Shown one piece after another: positions 34,005 through 44,000 of a stretch of DNA of 60,945 nt (its first letter is position 1; every line of letters begins with the position of its first letter). The notes under the pieces are model-generated. The model saw only the letters and a program-made list of their open reading frames with translations, was not told the origin of the DNA and did no database searches. A program made the translations under genes and the position numbers. Source of the DNA: a virus; the IMG/VR virus record IMGVR_UViG_3300025122_000014, positions 1-60,945 of that record. The stretch is one strand, 5' to 3'.

Positions 34005-35760
34005 TGATAATTTAAAAATACAAGTAGGTAGTAAAAAATATGTTGGTGCTCAAGATGAGAACGTTAGAGTTAATTCTCCTTTAGAAACCCACTATAGAGA
34101 ATTAATACAGGGAGATAGGACTGTGGATGTGGCTTTATCACAAAGATTTTATTATGAAAGACAATCCACCTCAATATATAGAATATATGGTAAATTTTAT
34201 AGTTTAGTAAATAATACTTATTCTGGTACATCTGACCCAAACCAAACCTCATTATTTCAAGAATTGTATTATAATACCGACCCTATACCAGCATCTCCTT
34301 GGCCTGGATTTCCACAAATTAGGGAATTTGCTTTAGTAAGGGACGATTTAGATGAATTGTACGCTGATAAAACTAATTGGAATGTTCATGTAAGTTATCC
34401 AGATTCTTGTGCTCCAGACGAACCTATGGCTTATCAAATAGATACTAGCGGGAATTTAGTTGGTGATAGCACTCTACATTTTCTAGCTTCCGATGGTATT
34501 CCATTTCATACAGAAAATGTTACTGTGGAAGGTAAAGATTTAATTAGATTTCATTGTGGAGCACCTCATGGATTAAATGAAGGTGAGTTTGTAGAGATAA
34601 ACTTCCATGGGGCATATACCTTTACCACCAATATGGCTCCACAGATACCTGTTTATAGTATAGGTTCAGCCGCTTATAGGTCAGATAAAAATGTCTTTAA
34701 TATTAGTGTTTCTCAAGCATTTACTTCATCTCCTCCCCCAAACGACACCTTAGGTACCTTTGTAAGAATGATAACACCAGGAACCCCAAAGAGCCGTTCC
34801 CAATATTATGTTGTGTGGCATAAAATATTAACTATGGTTGATGACTGTGTTATTAATAGATGTGGGTTCGAAGACCAAGTGTTTAAAACACAACAAAAGG
34901 TAGAACAGATAGTACCTAATGAATATACAAAATGTAGAGTAAGTGTTAAAAATGCTTATCCAGCGTATATATATTCTTTTACTAGAGATATAGATGTGGC
35001 GGAGCTTAGAGATGTGCAATTACAGCCTCTAACTAAATTATATGTTACAGTAAATTTAAGAAATAAGAAGGGATATTTTGATTATCCTCACAATTATGGG
35101 TGGTCATGGAATTTTCCGGACACTTATTTAGACACCACAGTAAATTCTGGGTATGACCCAGCTCCGGTACCTAATAATGTTAATGTCCCATTCACCCAAT
35201 ATACAGCCACACCTTTTATTGGTGGAGACCCACTGGTCATAGGTGATAGATTAAGAGGTGAATTTGTAGAATATAATATTACAGAATTAAAAGAAAGAGA
35301 AATATCTAAAATATACCATAAATTTAATTGGAATCAGAATGCTTTCGCTATAAACCTAGCTAATAATAATATAAGTGACCCTCACAACCAAATGAAAAGA
35401 GGATATACATATTCTCCACATTATGAGGTACCTATTAGAGTTTTTTCTTCTTATATTGAAGAAGGAGACCCTGAAAACATATCCAAAGATGTAAACACAC
35501 ATATAGATAAGGACTCTATACCAGGGTATGCTACATATTTTACAAGAGAAGGGCTATGGAAATGGAGAGACTTATACGATATAGGGTTCTTAGAAGATGG
35601 TACGCTAGGGGTAGATTATCCTTATATGAATGGTGCACATTATCCTAAGACCGATATTAGGTTTTATGTGAAAAGACAGGTAGGTCAAGAAGCTTATGAA
35701 ATGACAACCCTAATAGGGGATAACCCACTAGAAGAATTTACACAAGATGACTGTCAATAG
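33997..35760 (+). CDS. Putative structural (baseplate) protein, family not recognised
   Basis: This 587-aa, beta-rich protein has N-terminal NLKIQVGSKKYVGAQDENVR and SQRFYYERQSTSIYRIYGKF, and a central domain with LHFLASDGIPFHTENVTVEG followed by RFHCGAPHGLNEGEFVEINF. The latter resembles receptor or baseplate beta sandwiches ('HGL..Gd.V.i'). It is encoded with 8-nt and 14-nt overlaps to both neighbours, so it belongs to the baseplate operon. No enzymatic motif is visible. It may be a wedge or periphery protein at the position of T4 gp8-gp10, but this is synteny only. Confidence 0.75.
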   Translation: MNSDNLKIQVGSKKYVGAQDENVRVNSPLETHYRELIQGDRTVDVALSQRFYYERQSTSIYRIYGKFYSLVNNTYSGTSDPNQTSLFQELYYNTDPIPASPWPGFPQIREFALVRDDLDELYADKTNWNVHVSYPDSCAPDEPMAYQIDTSGNLVGDSTLHFLASDGIPFHTENVTVEGKDLIRFHCGAPHGLNEGEFVEINFHGAYTFTTNMAPQIPVYSIGSAAYRSDKNVFNISVSQAFTSSPPPNDTLGTFVRMITPGTPKSRSQYYVVWHKILTMVDDCVINRCGFEDQVFKTQQKVEQIVPNEYTKCRVSVKNAYPAYIYSFTRDIDVAELRDVQLQPLTKLYVTVNLRNKKGYFDYPHNYGWSWNFPDTYLDTTVNSGYDPAPVPNNVNVPFTQYTATPFIGGDPLVIGDRLRGEFVEYNITELKEREISKIYHKFNWNQNAFAINLANNNISDPHNQMKRGYTYSPHYEVPIRVFSSYIEEGDPENISKDVNTHIDKDSIPGYATYFTREGLWKWRDLYDIGFLEDGTLGVDYPYMNGAHYPKTDIRFYVKRQVGQEAYEMTTLIGDNPLEEFTQDDCQ

Positions 35761-36646
35761 ATATAAAATAAGAGTAGACTCGAATGAGCAAAAAATAGTA
35801 TTACCTATAGGTCTAGATTTTGATGATGCTGGAAGAGAAGATTTAATAAAAACTTATGAAGACGATGTACTAAATAAGGTAATTGGGAAAGCTAAAGATT
35901 ATGAGGTCACACGTTATAGACATGCGGACAATACTGACGTATTACTAGGGACACCAGACCCTTCACCACCTGTTTACTATAAGTTTTATTTTCATGACCC
36001 TGGACTAGGAGCACCAACAAATCCAGCTAGTTACTTTACTTTCAATACCGTACCGAATGAGTCTGCTTATGAAACACAAGGGTTTACAAGAATGCAAATG
36101 TATCAAAATGATAAAGCTTTTAAGAAAAGCTTCTTTAAATTAGATTTTTATGATACACCAAATAGAAGTGACCAAACTTTATATATGTCACTAGTATTAA
36201 ACACAACAATGTCTATAAAAAAAGTGATGGATACTGTAGATTTTAATAATGATGGTATACCTGACTCACCAGTAGTAGACCCATTTAACATAAATATAAT
36301 AGTCATTGATACTAGAAGAGATGTTAATATACCCGAATATATGTTAACGACAAGAGATGAGGGATATTATCTACATTGGTTAAAGAGTACTAAGTTATTA
36401 AACATAGATAAATTTTATATGTCTGCTAAATTTTATAATGGATTAACTGGAAAGGTAGTGAAATTTACTAATACGAATCCAGCTCCTTTATTACCCACAA
36501 CACAACCAGCTGCTTCATTCTTTTATGAGGTACCTATAAACACATCAATTTACACCTATGAAGTTCACTTAGGGATGGGACCCTTATCTAGAGTTGGATT
36601 AACACCCGCCTCACCAATTGAATTTTATGAATGGACCACGGCATAA
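35747..36646 (+). CDS. Putative structural protein, family not recognised
   Basis: This 299-aa protein starts with MTVNRYKIRVDSNEQKIVLP and continues with IGLDFDDAGREDLIKTYEDD. Beta strands follow, with YYKFYFHDPG and FFKLDFYDTPNRSDQTLYMS and a C-terminal ASFFYEVPINTSIYTYEVHL. It contains a DFNNDGIPDSP loop resembling a calcium-binding dockerin or thrombospondin-3-type loop (residues ~165-175). Its ATG is 14 nt inside the previous gene, and its stop forms TAATG with the following gene. It probably belongs to the same baseplate complex; function is unknown. Confidence 0.72.
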   Translation: MTVNRYKIRVDSNEQKIVLPIGLDFDDAGREDLIKTYEDDVLNKVIGKAKDYEVTRYRHADNTDVLLGTPDPSPPVYYKFYFHDPGLGAPTNPASYFTFNTVPNESAYETQGFTRMQMYQNDKAFKKSFFKLDFYDTPNRSDQTLYMSLVLNTTMSIKKVMDTVDFNNDGIPDSPVVDPFNINIIVIDTRRDVNIPEYMLTTRDEGYYLHWLKSTKLLNIDKFYMSAKFYNGLTGKVVKFTNTNPAPLLPTTQPAASFFYEVPINTSIYTYEVHLGMGPLSRVGLTPASPIEFYEWTTA

Positions 36647-39600
36647 TGGAAAAGATTAGTATAAAAATAAAAAGAAAACTTTATCCTGGAAGAACAGATG
36701 TTATTCCACCACAATTACCTGTGGAATATAAACCTTATACATCTCAGGGTGTTCCGGCAGGTCAAAAATGTGAGGATTGTTTCTTTTACCAAAATGGATT
36801 TTGTGATTTTTGGAAAGCACCTGTAGAAAAAGATTATTGGTGTAAAACTTGGAGAAATACCGCTCCTGGTAGAGGAGAAGCCATATCATCACCATGTGTT
36901 TCTGGAGCAACAGTAACACTTTGTTTAACTGAAGATTTTAACGATATAGGGGTTTATACACCTTTTGATGGTATGATGTTACAAAGAGATGTTGTGACTA
37001 ACTTCCTATATACTGGAGATGGTTATAGTATAACAGTCTTTAATAGTTCAGATTTCCAATTTAAAAAGTTTTTAGAGTTTTCTGATTATGTCTTAAATTG
37101 GGGTGACGGAAATCCAACAGCTAATCTTTCAATTGGGACACCATCAGCTACTAATACATACGCACCAAATTCTACAGGTTACACAATTACTTTGGAACAA
37201 ATAAATCCATGGGGGACAGTATATGTATCCAAACATATAAGTGTACCATATACAATGAATTATCCCTCAGCGGGTAATATGTTTGGTACTATAGAATTAA
37301 AACCACCAGGGTTTGAGACACCTATAGGGTGTAGCAGTATATTCCAAGATTATATTTTTAGTGGGGATAGTAATCCTGATGTTATGGACCATTTTAGTAG
37401 TGCACAAGGTAATTTTGGTGTATCTATACCTTTTTATATAACAGGAGAAAGTGAAAGTCATTTAACAATATTACAAAATTGGGGACCTAACATGTATGTG
37501 GTAGGTGTAGGAGTAGATTTAAATGGTGATGGTACAGGTGATGGTATTATCCATTATATAACAGATATAGCGACAGGATACACAATTAATGATATATTTT
37601 ATGTCGACACCTCTGGGGGCACAACTTTTAGTGGTTATACCTATGGTTTAGATAGTAGAAGTTTGGACCATATATGTTGTAACTACTCACCAATATCCCC
37701 ATGTCCATGTCCTAATGCTGTAGGAGCATTTATAGGATGGTTTGGGACTTGGCAATCTTCACCACCACCAGCAGCTCTTGCGGTAGGAGACCCTAATGAT
37801 TACGATGAGGGGATGATAGTGGAATTTGACGGGAAATGTTACTGGAGAACAGGACAACAACCAAGTAGTGCTGGTTTTGACCCAATGGCTGGGAGTGGAC
37901 ACTGGGAAATGTGTGCAACTAGTTTAATTGCGCCTGCATTACAACGAAATTCTTCCACTTTTAACACCACACAAACAGACAATAGACATTGGTCACATTT
38001 AATAACAGATAATTACAGCCCAGAAGATTACCTAAGACAGAAAAGATTAGAACAAACAGCAGCTATATCGGAACCTAAACCACAATACCAAAAGCAAATG
38101 GGTAGTGGGCCTAATTACTGTTGTTCCGTTCAAATAGATAAATATGGGTATGCTTTAACAGTAGATATGCAGTTTAATAAGAGAGTAATGCAGGGATGGA
38201 GTAACGACCAATATTATTGTGATTGTAATTATAGTAATGTCCCTAATAACTGGTATACTGGTATTGGTGATAATATAGGGACGAACGCCCCACCAACACA
38301 CGTATTTAGACATCAAAGTACTGGCTGGATTGGTGCAAGTAATACTTCAAGTAGTTCTTGTCAACCAAATGGACCGGTCAATGCAAATTCACCATTTGGA
38401 ACTGCTTGTGGTGGACATCCAGACAATTGGGGTGCATCATATTGGGGCCCAAGTGCTGCAGGATACCAACAAGCTGATGATAATGAGTTATGGCAAAGTG
38501 ATAACTGTTATGATGGTTATTCCTCCACTGGGTGTTACTGGAACCCATGGCCCATTTGTTCAAAAAATAGTTGGACAGCATCATCAGGTAAGCGTCATGC
38601 TTGTGAGCCATATGTTTATGGATGCATGGATAATGGTCTACAGAGTACACAAAACCCTCCTGGAGTGAATGACGTAATGGATTCTTTTATATTTGGACTT
38701 GCAGCAGATAATTTAGGAACAGTTCCCGCAAACTACGGTGATAATTGGCCAAGAAATGCTGGTCCAGCAAATACAGTTAATTATGGTATTAAACCAGACC
38801 ATATTTTTGCAAATTCTTCTTTTGGTGGTTGTGTATACACTATACAAGCATGCTTAGATACAGAGGCATCCAATTATATGCGAGGGGCGTGGGATGATTC
38901 AGGTAATTTCATTGTAGGTTCTTTAGATTTAAATTTAAACGTAATGACAAATCAAGGTAATGCAAGTTGGGTTACAATTAATCCTTGTAATACAGCTGGT
39001 AGTACTGGACCAAGTGGGTTAGGTGATTGTTGTTATTATTCAGCAGGTTGTACATATAATGTTGGAACAGGATTATTTGAAAGTGCATTACCACAACCAC
39101 CAAACACTGCGCTATTTGGAGACCATTTAAATACAGATATTGTTCAAGTAGGTCCATATCTAGCCCCGGGAGGTGCCTCAGTAGCTTACGCGGATATATA
39201 TCCTCCTCTAGCTAGTATGATGCCGCCTATTCCAGGAGGACCACTTATGACATGTCCTCCAAGCCTGGCTCAACCTTATAATCCACCAAATGCAGCACCA
39301 TTCTCTTATATTATAGATGATGGTAGTTGTATTATAGAAATACCAGGTTGTACTGACCCAACACATGCTCTTTATTGTCCATATGCCACATATGAGGCAG
39401 GGTGCCCACCTCCAACGGCGGGATGTATGGACGCTAGTGCATTAAATTATAATCCAGCTGCTAATCTTCCTTGTGACGACCCATCATATTCTCCACCATG
39501 TTCTGTACCATCCCAATACTGTTGTTGTGAATATCCTCTTTTTGGATGTACAGACATTCTAGCAACAAATTATATGTGGGACTGTGCGGGTGTAGACCAT

Positions 39601-40101
39601 TCACCTCTTCACCCAGATGTAGATGATGGGTGTTGTGAATATGCTGGGGTAGGGACAGGATGTCCTGACCCATTAGCACTAAATTATGGTGGACCAACCG
39701 TTTTAGGATGTGGAACCCCACCAAATCCAAACGACACAAGTTGTTGTACTTACCCAGCATATGGATGTACAGACCCTCTTGCAACTAACTATGACCCAGT
39801 AGCTCTTATAGATGACGGAACTTGTATTTACCCTGAAATGGAAGTACCTGTAGGGACAAATCCATACAACCAACATGAGATTGAATTATGTATGTCAGCT
39901 ATCACAAAAGAAGAAGTATTAATAAATATTTGTCAAGAAGTAGAAATTCAGTCAGAACTATTTATTAACAGAGGTAAGCAGTCCGTATTTGAGACTTCCC
40001 AAAGATTAGGTGAAATTGATACTATTGGGGCATTAGAAATATATGGATATGGATTTTACCAAATAAACCAAGAATTAACAAAAAGTACAAAATGGCATTA
40101 G
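36646..40101 (+). CDS. Cysteine-rich tail protein with HiPIP-like Cys4 motif, PKD-like domain and GCTDP repeats
   Basis: The ATG at 36646 (TAATG with the previous stop) gives 1151 aa; an in-frame ATG at 36631 adds five residues. C42-x2-C45-x7-C53-x12-C66 in the segment from QKCEDCFFYQ to DYWCKTW resembles HiPIP iron-sulphur or small zinc modules. Residues ~143-202 look PKD-like (VLNWGDGNPT). A long Gly/Asn/Cys/Trp-rich middle follows. Residues ~900-1065 contain about five GC[TMP]D..A.NY repeats, the last reading GCTDPLATNYDPVALIDDGT. That motif is common in large Bacteroidota secreted and surface proteins. The C-terminus is helical and beta without cysteines. Probably a tail-tip or fibre protein. 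Confidence 0.78.
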   Translation: MEKISIKIKRKLYPGRTDVIPPQLPVEYKPYTSQGVPAGQKCEDCFFYQNGFCDFWKAPVEKDYWCKTWRNTAPGRGEAISSPCVSGATVTLCLTEDFNDIGVYTPFDGMMLQRDVVTNFLYTGDGYSITVFNSSDFQFKKFLEFSDYVLNWGDGNPTANLSIGTPSATNTYAPNSTGYTITLEQINPWGTVYVSKHISVPYTMNYPSAGNMFGTIELKPPGFETPIGCSSIFQDYIFSGDSNPDVMDHFSSAQGNFGVSIPFYITGESESHLTILQNWGPNMYVVGVGVDLNGDGTGDGIIHYITDIATGYTINDIFYVDTSGGTTFSGYTYGLDSRSLDHICCNYSPISPCPCPNAVGAFIGWFGTWQSSPPPAALAVGDPNDYDEGMIVEFDGKCYWRTGQQPSSAGFDPMAGSGHWEMCATSLIAPALQRNSSTFNTTQTDNRHWSHLITDNYSPEDYLRQKRLEQTAAISEPKPQYQKQMGSGPNYCCSVQIDKYGYALTVDMQFNKRVMQGWSNDQYYCDCNYSNVPNNWYTGIGDNIGTNAPPTHVFRHQSTGWIGASNTSSSSCQPNGPVNANSPFGTACGGHPDNWGASYWGPSAAGYQQADDNELWQSDNCYDGYSSTGCYWNPWPICSKNSWTASSGKRHACEPYVYGCMDNGLQSTQNPPGVNDVMDSFIFGLAADNLGTVPANYGDNWPRNAGPANTVNYGIKPDHIFANSSFGGCVYTIQACLDTEASNYMRGAWDDSGNFIVGSLDLNLNVMTNQGNASWVTINPCNTAGSTGPSGLGDCCYYSAGCTYNVGTGLFESALPQPPNTALFGDHLNTDIVQVGPYLAPGGASVAYADIYPPLASMMPPIPGGPLMTCPPSLAQPYNPPNAAPFSYIIDDGSCIIEIPGCTDPTHALYCPYATYEAGCPPPTAGCMDASALNYNPAANLPCDDPSYSPPCSVPSQYCCCEYPLFGCTDILATNYMWDCAGVDHSPLHPDVDDGCCEYAGVGTGCPDPLALNYGGPTVLGCGTPPNPNDTSCCTYPAYGCTDPLATNYDPVALIDDGTCIYPEMEVPVGTNPYNQHEIELCMSAITKEEVLINICQEVEIQSELFINRGKQSVFETSQRLGEIDTIGALEIYGYGFYQINQELTKSTKWH

Positions 40102-40997
40102 GAACATACGGAATTAAAAGACCTTCAGATGTATCACCAGATGATGTGGACATATTGATGGTATACTCTTCTTCAAGAGAAGCTACGGAAGTACCAATTA
40201 TAAGAAAATTGGACGCTTCTTCCATTTTAACCCCTTATTATCATAATACCACTACAGGTGGTAACCCAAATATAGAATTATTAGGTGGGTTATATAATTT
40301 ACAACTACCCGCAACACAGTTTAAAGAGAAAGGGATATATACTTTGTATATTAAACCAGCTGAAATAAGAACTACATTGGCGGATTGTGGGGTGTTATCT
40401 TCTTTGCCAAATGTAAAAGGTATTATATTTGATATTAATAATGTTCCACCACAATATAGGAACAAATTTGTAAATAATGGTCTTGTTGGATTTAGGATAG
40501 AATATTTAAATACAGATGGGACTAAAATACCTAATTTATATAGGATAATCACATCTAATTTCTTCTGTGAGCCGATAACACAAAATATGACTAATAGTAA
40601 TCAAAAAGCTATTAGATACAGGTATATAAATGGGGGTAGTAATTTACTATTCTGTACATTAACCCCTACAACAGCACCAACTAATAAACCTCATGCGTTA
40701 CCATATATAGGGCACCCAAATCAAGAGGTTATAGTAAGTAACACTCAATTTAACCCTATATGTATGGAAATAGAAATGGTTGATTATGACTTAGATAGTT
40801 TAGCAATTGCATTGTATGGCAATCAAACTAAATCTATTACAGATGGAATATATACTCTATATGATAGAGATAATAATATATTTAAACAATATAATTTATT
40901 CGAGAAGAGAGATGAATTTGGTAACCCACTATATGAAGTACGTGAAGATAGGGGAGATAATATAGATTTTAGTAAAGCGTTCAATAATATTGTATAA
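40092..40997 (+). CDS. Putative structural protein, family not recognised
   Basis: This 301-aa beta-rich protein (MALGTYGIKRPSDVSPDDVD..., LLGGLYNLQLPATQFKEKGI, YTLYIKPAEI) begins 10 nt inside the previous gene and ends 3 nt before the 2726-aa gene, so the three are co-translated. A repeated element 'GIYTLY' occurs twice (near residues 85 and 255). No known domain is recognised. Context suggests an adaptor between the baseplate and the fibre or gpI-like protein. Confidence 0.72.
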   Translation: MALGTYGIKRPSDVSPDDVDILMVYSSSREATEVPIIRKLDASSILTPYYHNTTTGGNPNIELLGGLYNLQLPATQFKEKGIYTLYIKPAEIRTTLADCGVLSSLPNVKGIIFDINNVPPQYRNKFVNNGLVGFRIEYLNTDGTKIPNLYRIITSNFFCEPITQNMTNSNQKAIRYRYINGGSNLLFCTLTPTTAPTNKPHALPYIGHPNQEVIVSNTQFNPICMEIEMVDYDLDSLAIALYGNQTKSITDGIYTLYDRDNNIFKQYNLFEKRDEFGNPLYEVREDRGDNIDFSKAFNNIV

Positions 40998-41000
40998 TAT

Positions 41001-44000
41001 ATGGCTAAGGGAGAGAACAATGAATTAAGGCCTGGAAATGGAGCAGGCACATTTAGTGATTATCTAGTAGGTAATCAATATGTGACAGGTACCCCACAAT
41101 TCACATTGGGGAATTTTTCTGTTACTGATTCTGTGCCCACCAAAGACGACCGAGACTTTAATTTAGGTAGTTTCTCCGAACCAATTACTTTAAGTACTCT
41201 TAATATAGAATCTGTAGAAGAATCATTAAAATTAGTTTCCAATAGATTAGAAGTATTTGTAAATTACGATAGGTCTAAAATTACTAATTTTACTCAATTT
41301 GGGTCTCTAAAAGAGAAATTTAGAGTTTCTGTTCTTACCATTCTAAGAAATTTTCCAGCTGTAATACATGTTAATAGAATTGGCCTTAACTTACTTAGTG
41401 GGAACACTAGTAGTGGTTATACTTATGACCCTAATGTTAATGAGGCTAGTTTCAGAGTAGGTTCCGCAAGATTAAATAATCCTTTTAATATAGAGTTTAC
41501 TACAAAAGGAAATTTACCCTCTAATGGTGATAATAGAATTAGTGAATATCGTAACTTAACAAAAAAATATACGGATTATGTTATTTCAGTACAAAGTAAT
41601 AATTACCCAATCCTATCATTTACACCACCAACAGCTTCTACTGACAGTAATTTAAGTTTTATAGTGAAAGGAAACCCATTCAGTGGGGCTAGTAGTGTTA
41701 CCGCTACTACTTTGATAGACTACCAAATAAAACTTTCTGAAACTAGAATAGAAGAAGTATTCAATTCATTGACGGAGGTAGAACAATATCTCTTAAGTAG
41801 AGACACAGTTCCAAAATACACATCAACCTTTCAGATAAAGAAAACTTCCGATGATGGGGACGTTATAGGAGCTACACAATTAGTAACTTGGCCAATGCAG
41901 GACGATTGGAATATTATGATATCCGGAGCTACTTTTGGGGCCTATTTAACTTCTTTATATGATATTGGGGACGCATTAGATAGAGAAAAAACTAATCTTA
42001 TTTCTAGATTTTTAACTACTGCGGCATTAAAGGAATTTGATACACCAGAACATAAAGTAGAAAAGGTATTACAACTTTATGGTAGAAGTTTTGATGAGGT
42101 TAAAAAATATATAGAAGGATTAGCTTACATGAATAATGTAAGTTATAGTAAACAAGATAATGTACCAGACGCTCTACTAAAGAATTTAGCTCAAGTTATT
42201 GGATGGAAAACACCATCCGCAATTAGTGAAGATAATTTCTTAGAATCTGTTTTTGGGTTAGAAGCTAAAAAAGAAGACCCATTATATGCTGGAGAGGTTA
42301 GTAACAAGACTCCAGCAGAGTTAGATATAGATTTATATAGAAGATTGATTTTAAATACCGCCTATCTATTTAAATCTAAAGGTACAAGAAAAGCTATAGA
42401 ATTTATGTTAAGATTTATTGGTGCTCCAGAAGCATTAATAGAATTTAACGAACATGTATATGTTGCAGGACAACGTATTAATATGAGTAACTTTAATACG
42501 ACCTGGGGTAAAATGTCAGGAGGAACATATGTTCAAGAGATACCGGTAAGGATAACAGGATTTACCGCTACACAACCAGGAACTGTAGCACCTTATATAC
42601 CTACAACTATAAGTGGTTATACATTTGGTACAAAATCATTAGTATCGGATATCCCTTATGGTAGAAAAGATTTTCCTGTTGACGACCAAGGATTCCCAAT
42701 TGTACCACAAGTAGGGACAGATAGTTGGTTCCAAGCTGGTGCAGGATGGTTTGAACAAACTTTAGAACATAGAGGGAGAAGAATAACAGATTTTACTAAG
42801 TCTGTATTTACAGGTAATACACCTACAGTTAAAACTAAATTAAATGCATTTACCTACGGTGAACCTTATTTAGAAAGATTTAGAAGATTTCCGTCTATGA
42901 TGGATGGATTTGATATAACTAGAACTGTAGATAATAAAAAATCTTGGGTGGAAGAAAAAGACACATTCCAAACCAGATACTATAGTTTACGTGATAGAGG
43001 AACAAAATATTTTACAGATGACGAGAGATTGGTCATGAATGTTAAGAATGTAGAATTATTCATGAATGTAGGTCAAGGGCTAGAATGGGATGTTTGGAAC
43101 TATTCAAGAAAATACGGTTGCCCATTTGGTCTTACCGCATTAATATCTCCACCATATCCAGGTTTAGGGGGTATAGATGATACGGAAGTTAAAATAAACG
43201 CTTCCACAATGAGTTTCTTTGAATTTGCATCACAATTCTATAAGATTTTAATAAATGTTAAAAATCGTTTAACTATAGATGATGCAAAAGGTGGAGGATA
43301 CCCTACTTTACAAAATGTTTATGATGATTATATAAACAATTATTTGGTGACATGTGGTGTAAAAAGCAGCCAATACACCTACCAAAAAATGATAAATTAT
43401 TGTGAAAAGATTGGTGATTATTGGGTAAGATTGATGGAACAATTTATACCAGCTACTACTATTTGGCAAGGTGGTGTAAGATTTGAAAATTCTATTTTTC
43501 ATAGATATAAATTCCCTTATAAACATGAACCTTTATGTGATGATATACCATGTCTAGGTTCTTGGGTAGAATGTGCAAGACCACCATTATACGATACATT
43601 AGCTAATCATTGTTATATTTGTGAAGATACATTATCAGCTAGTACAGGATACACAAACTGGACCGCTAATATACAAATAAACAATCAAAGTTATACTAGT
43701 GGAGTCTACTATACTAGTACTGGGTGCACAGACCCACCACAAACCAGTTATTGGTTTAGTGCTATGACAGGCATGCTACAAGGAATCCAAGGAAATACCG
43801 CAGACCCAAACTCAGGACTTACATATTATGTTATAGACACCACCACTGACAATACGATTGACCTTGATGGTGATGGCACACCTGACATTTATTTAAATAA
43901 CCCAGATTCTATTCTAATACAAGGTCCTTGTAGTGTGGCAGGGGAAGATTTATGGAATTTTAACAATGGTTCGGACCCTCACACTTATAATAGTTGGCAG

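Noticed and set aside
36241-36275. Dockerin-type calcium loop (DFNNDGIPDSP) as evidence of a cellulosome-like dockerin
   Set aside because: A single loop only, without the paired helices of a dockerin; treated as a generic calcium-loop-like motif.
38330-38668. 112-aa + strand ORF within the Cys-rich tail gene
   Set aside because: Alternate-frame shadow rich in Val, Met and His; the main frame carries clear repeats and domains.
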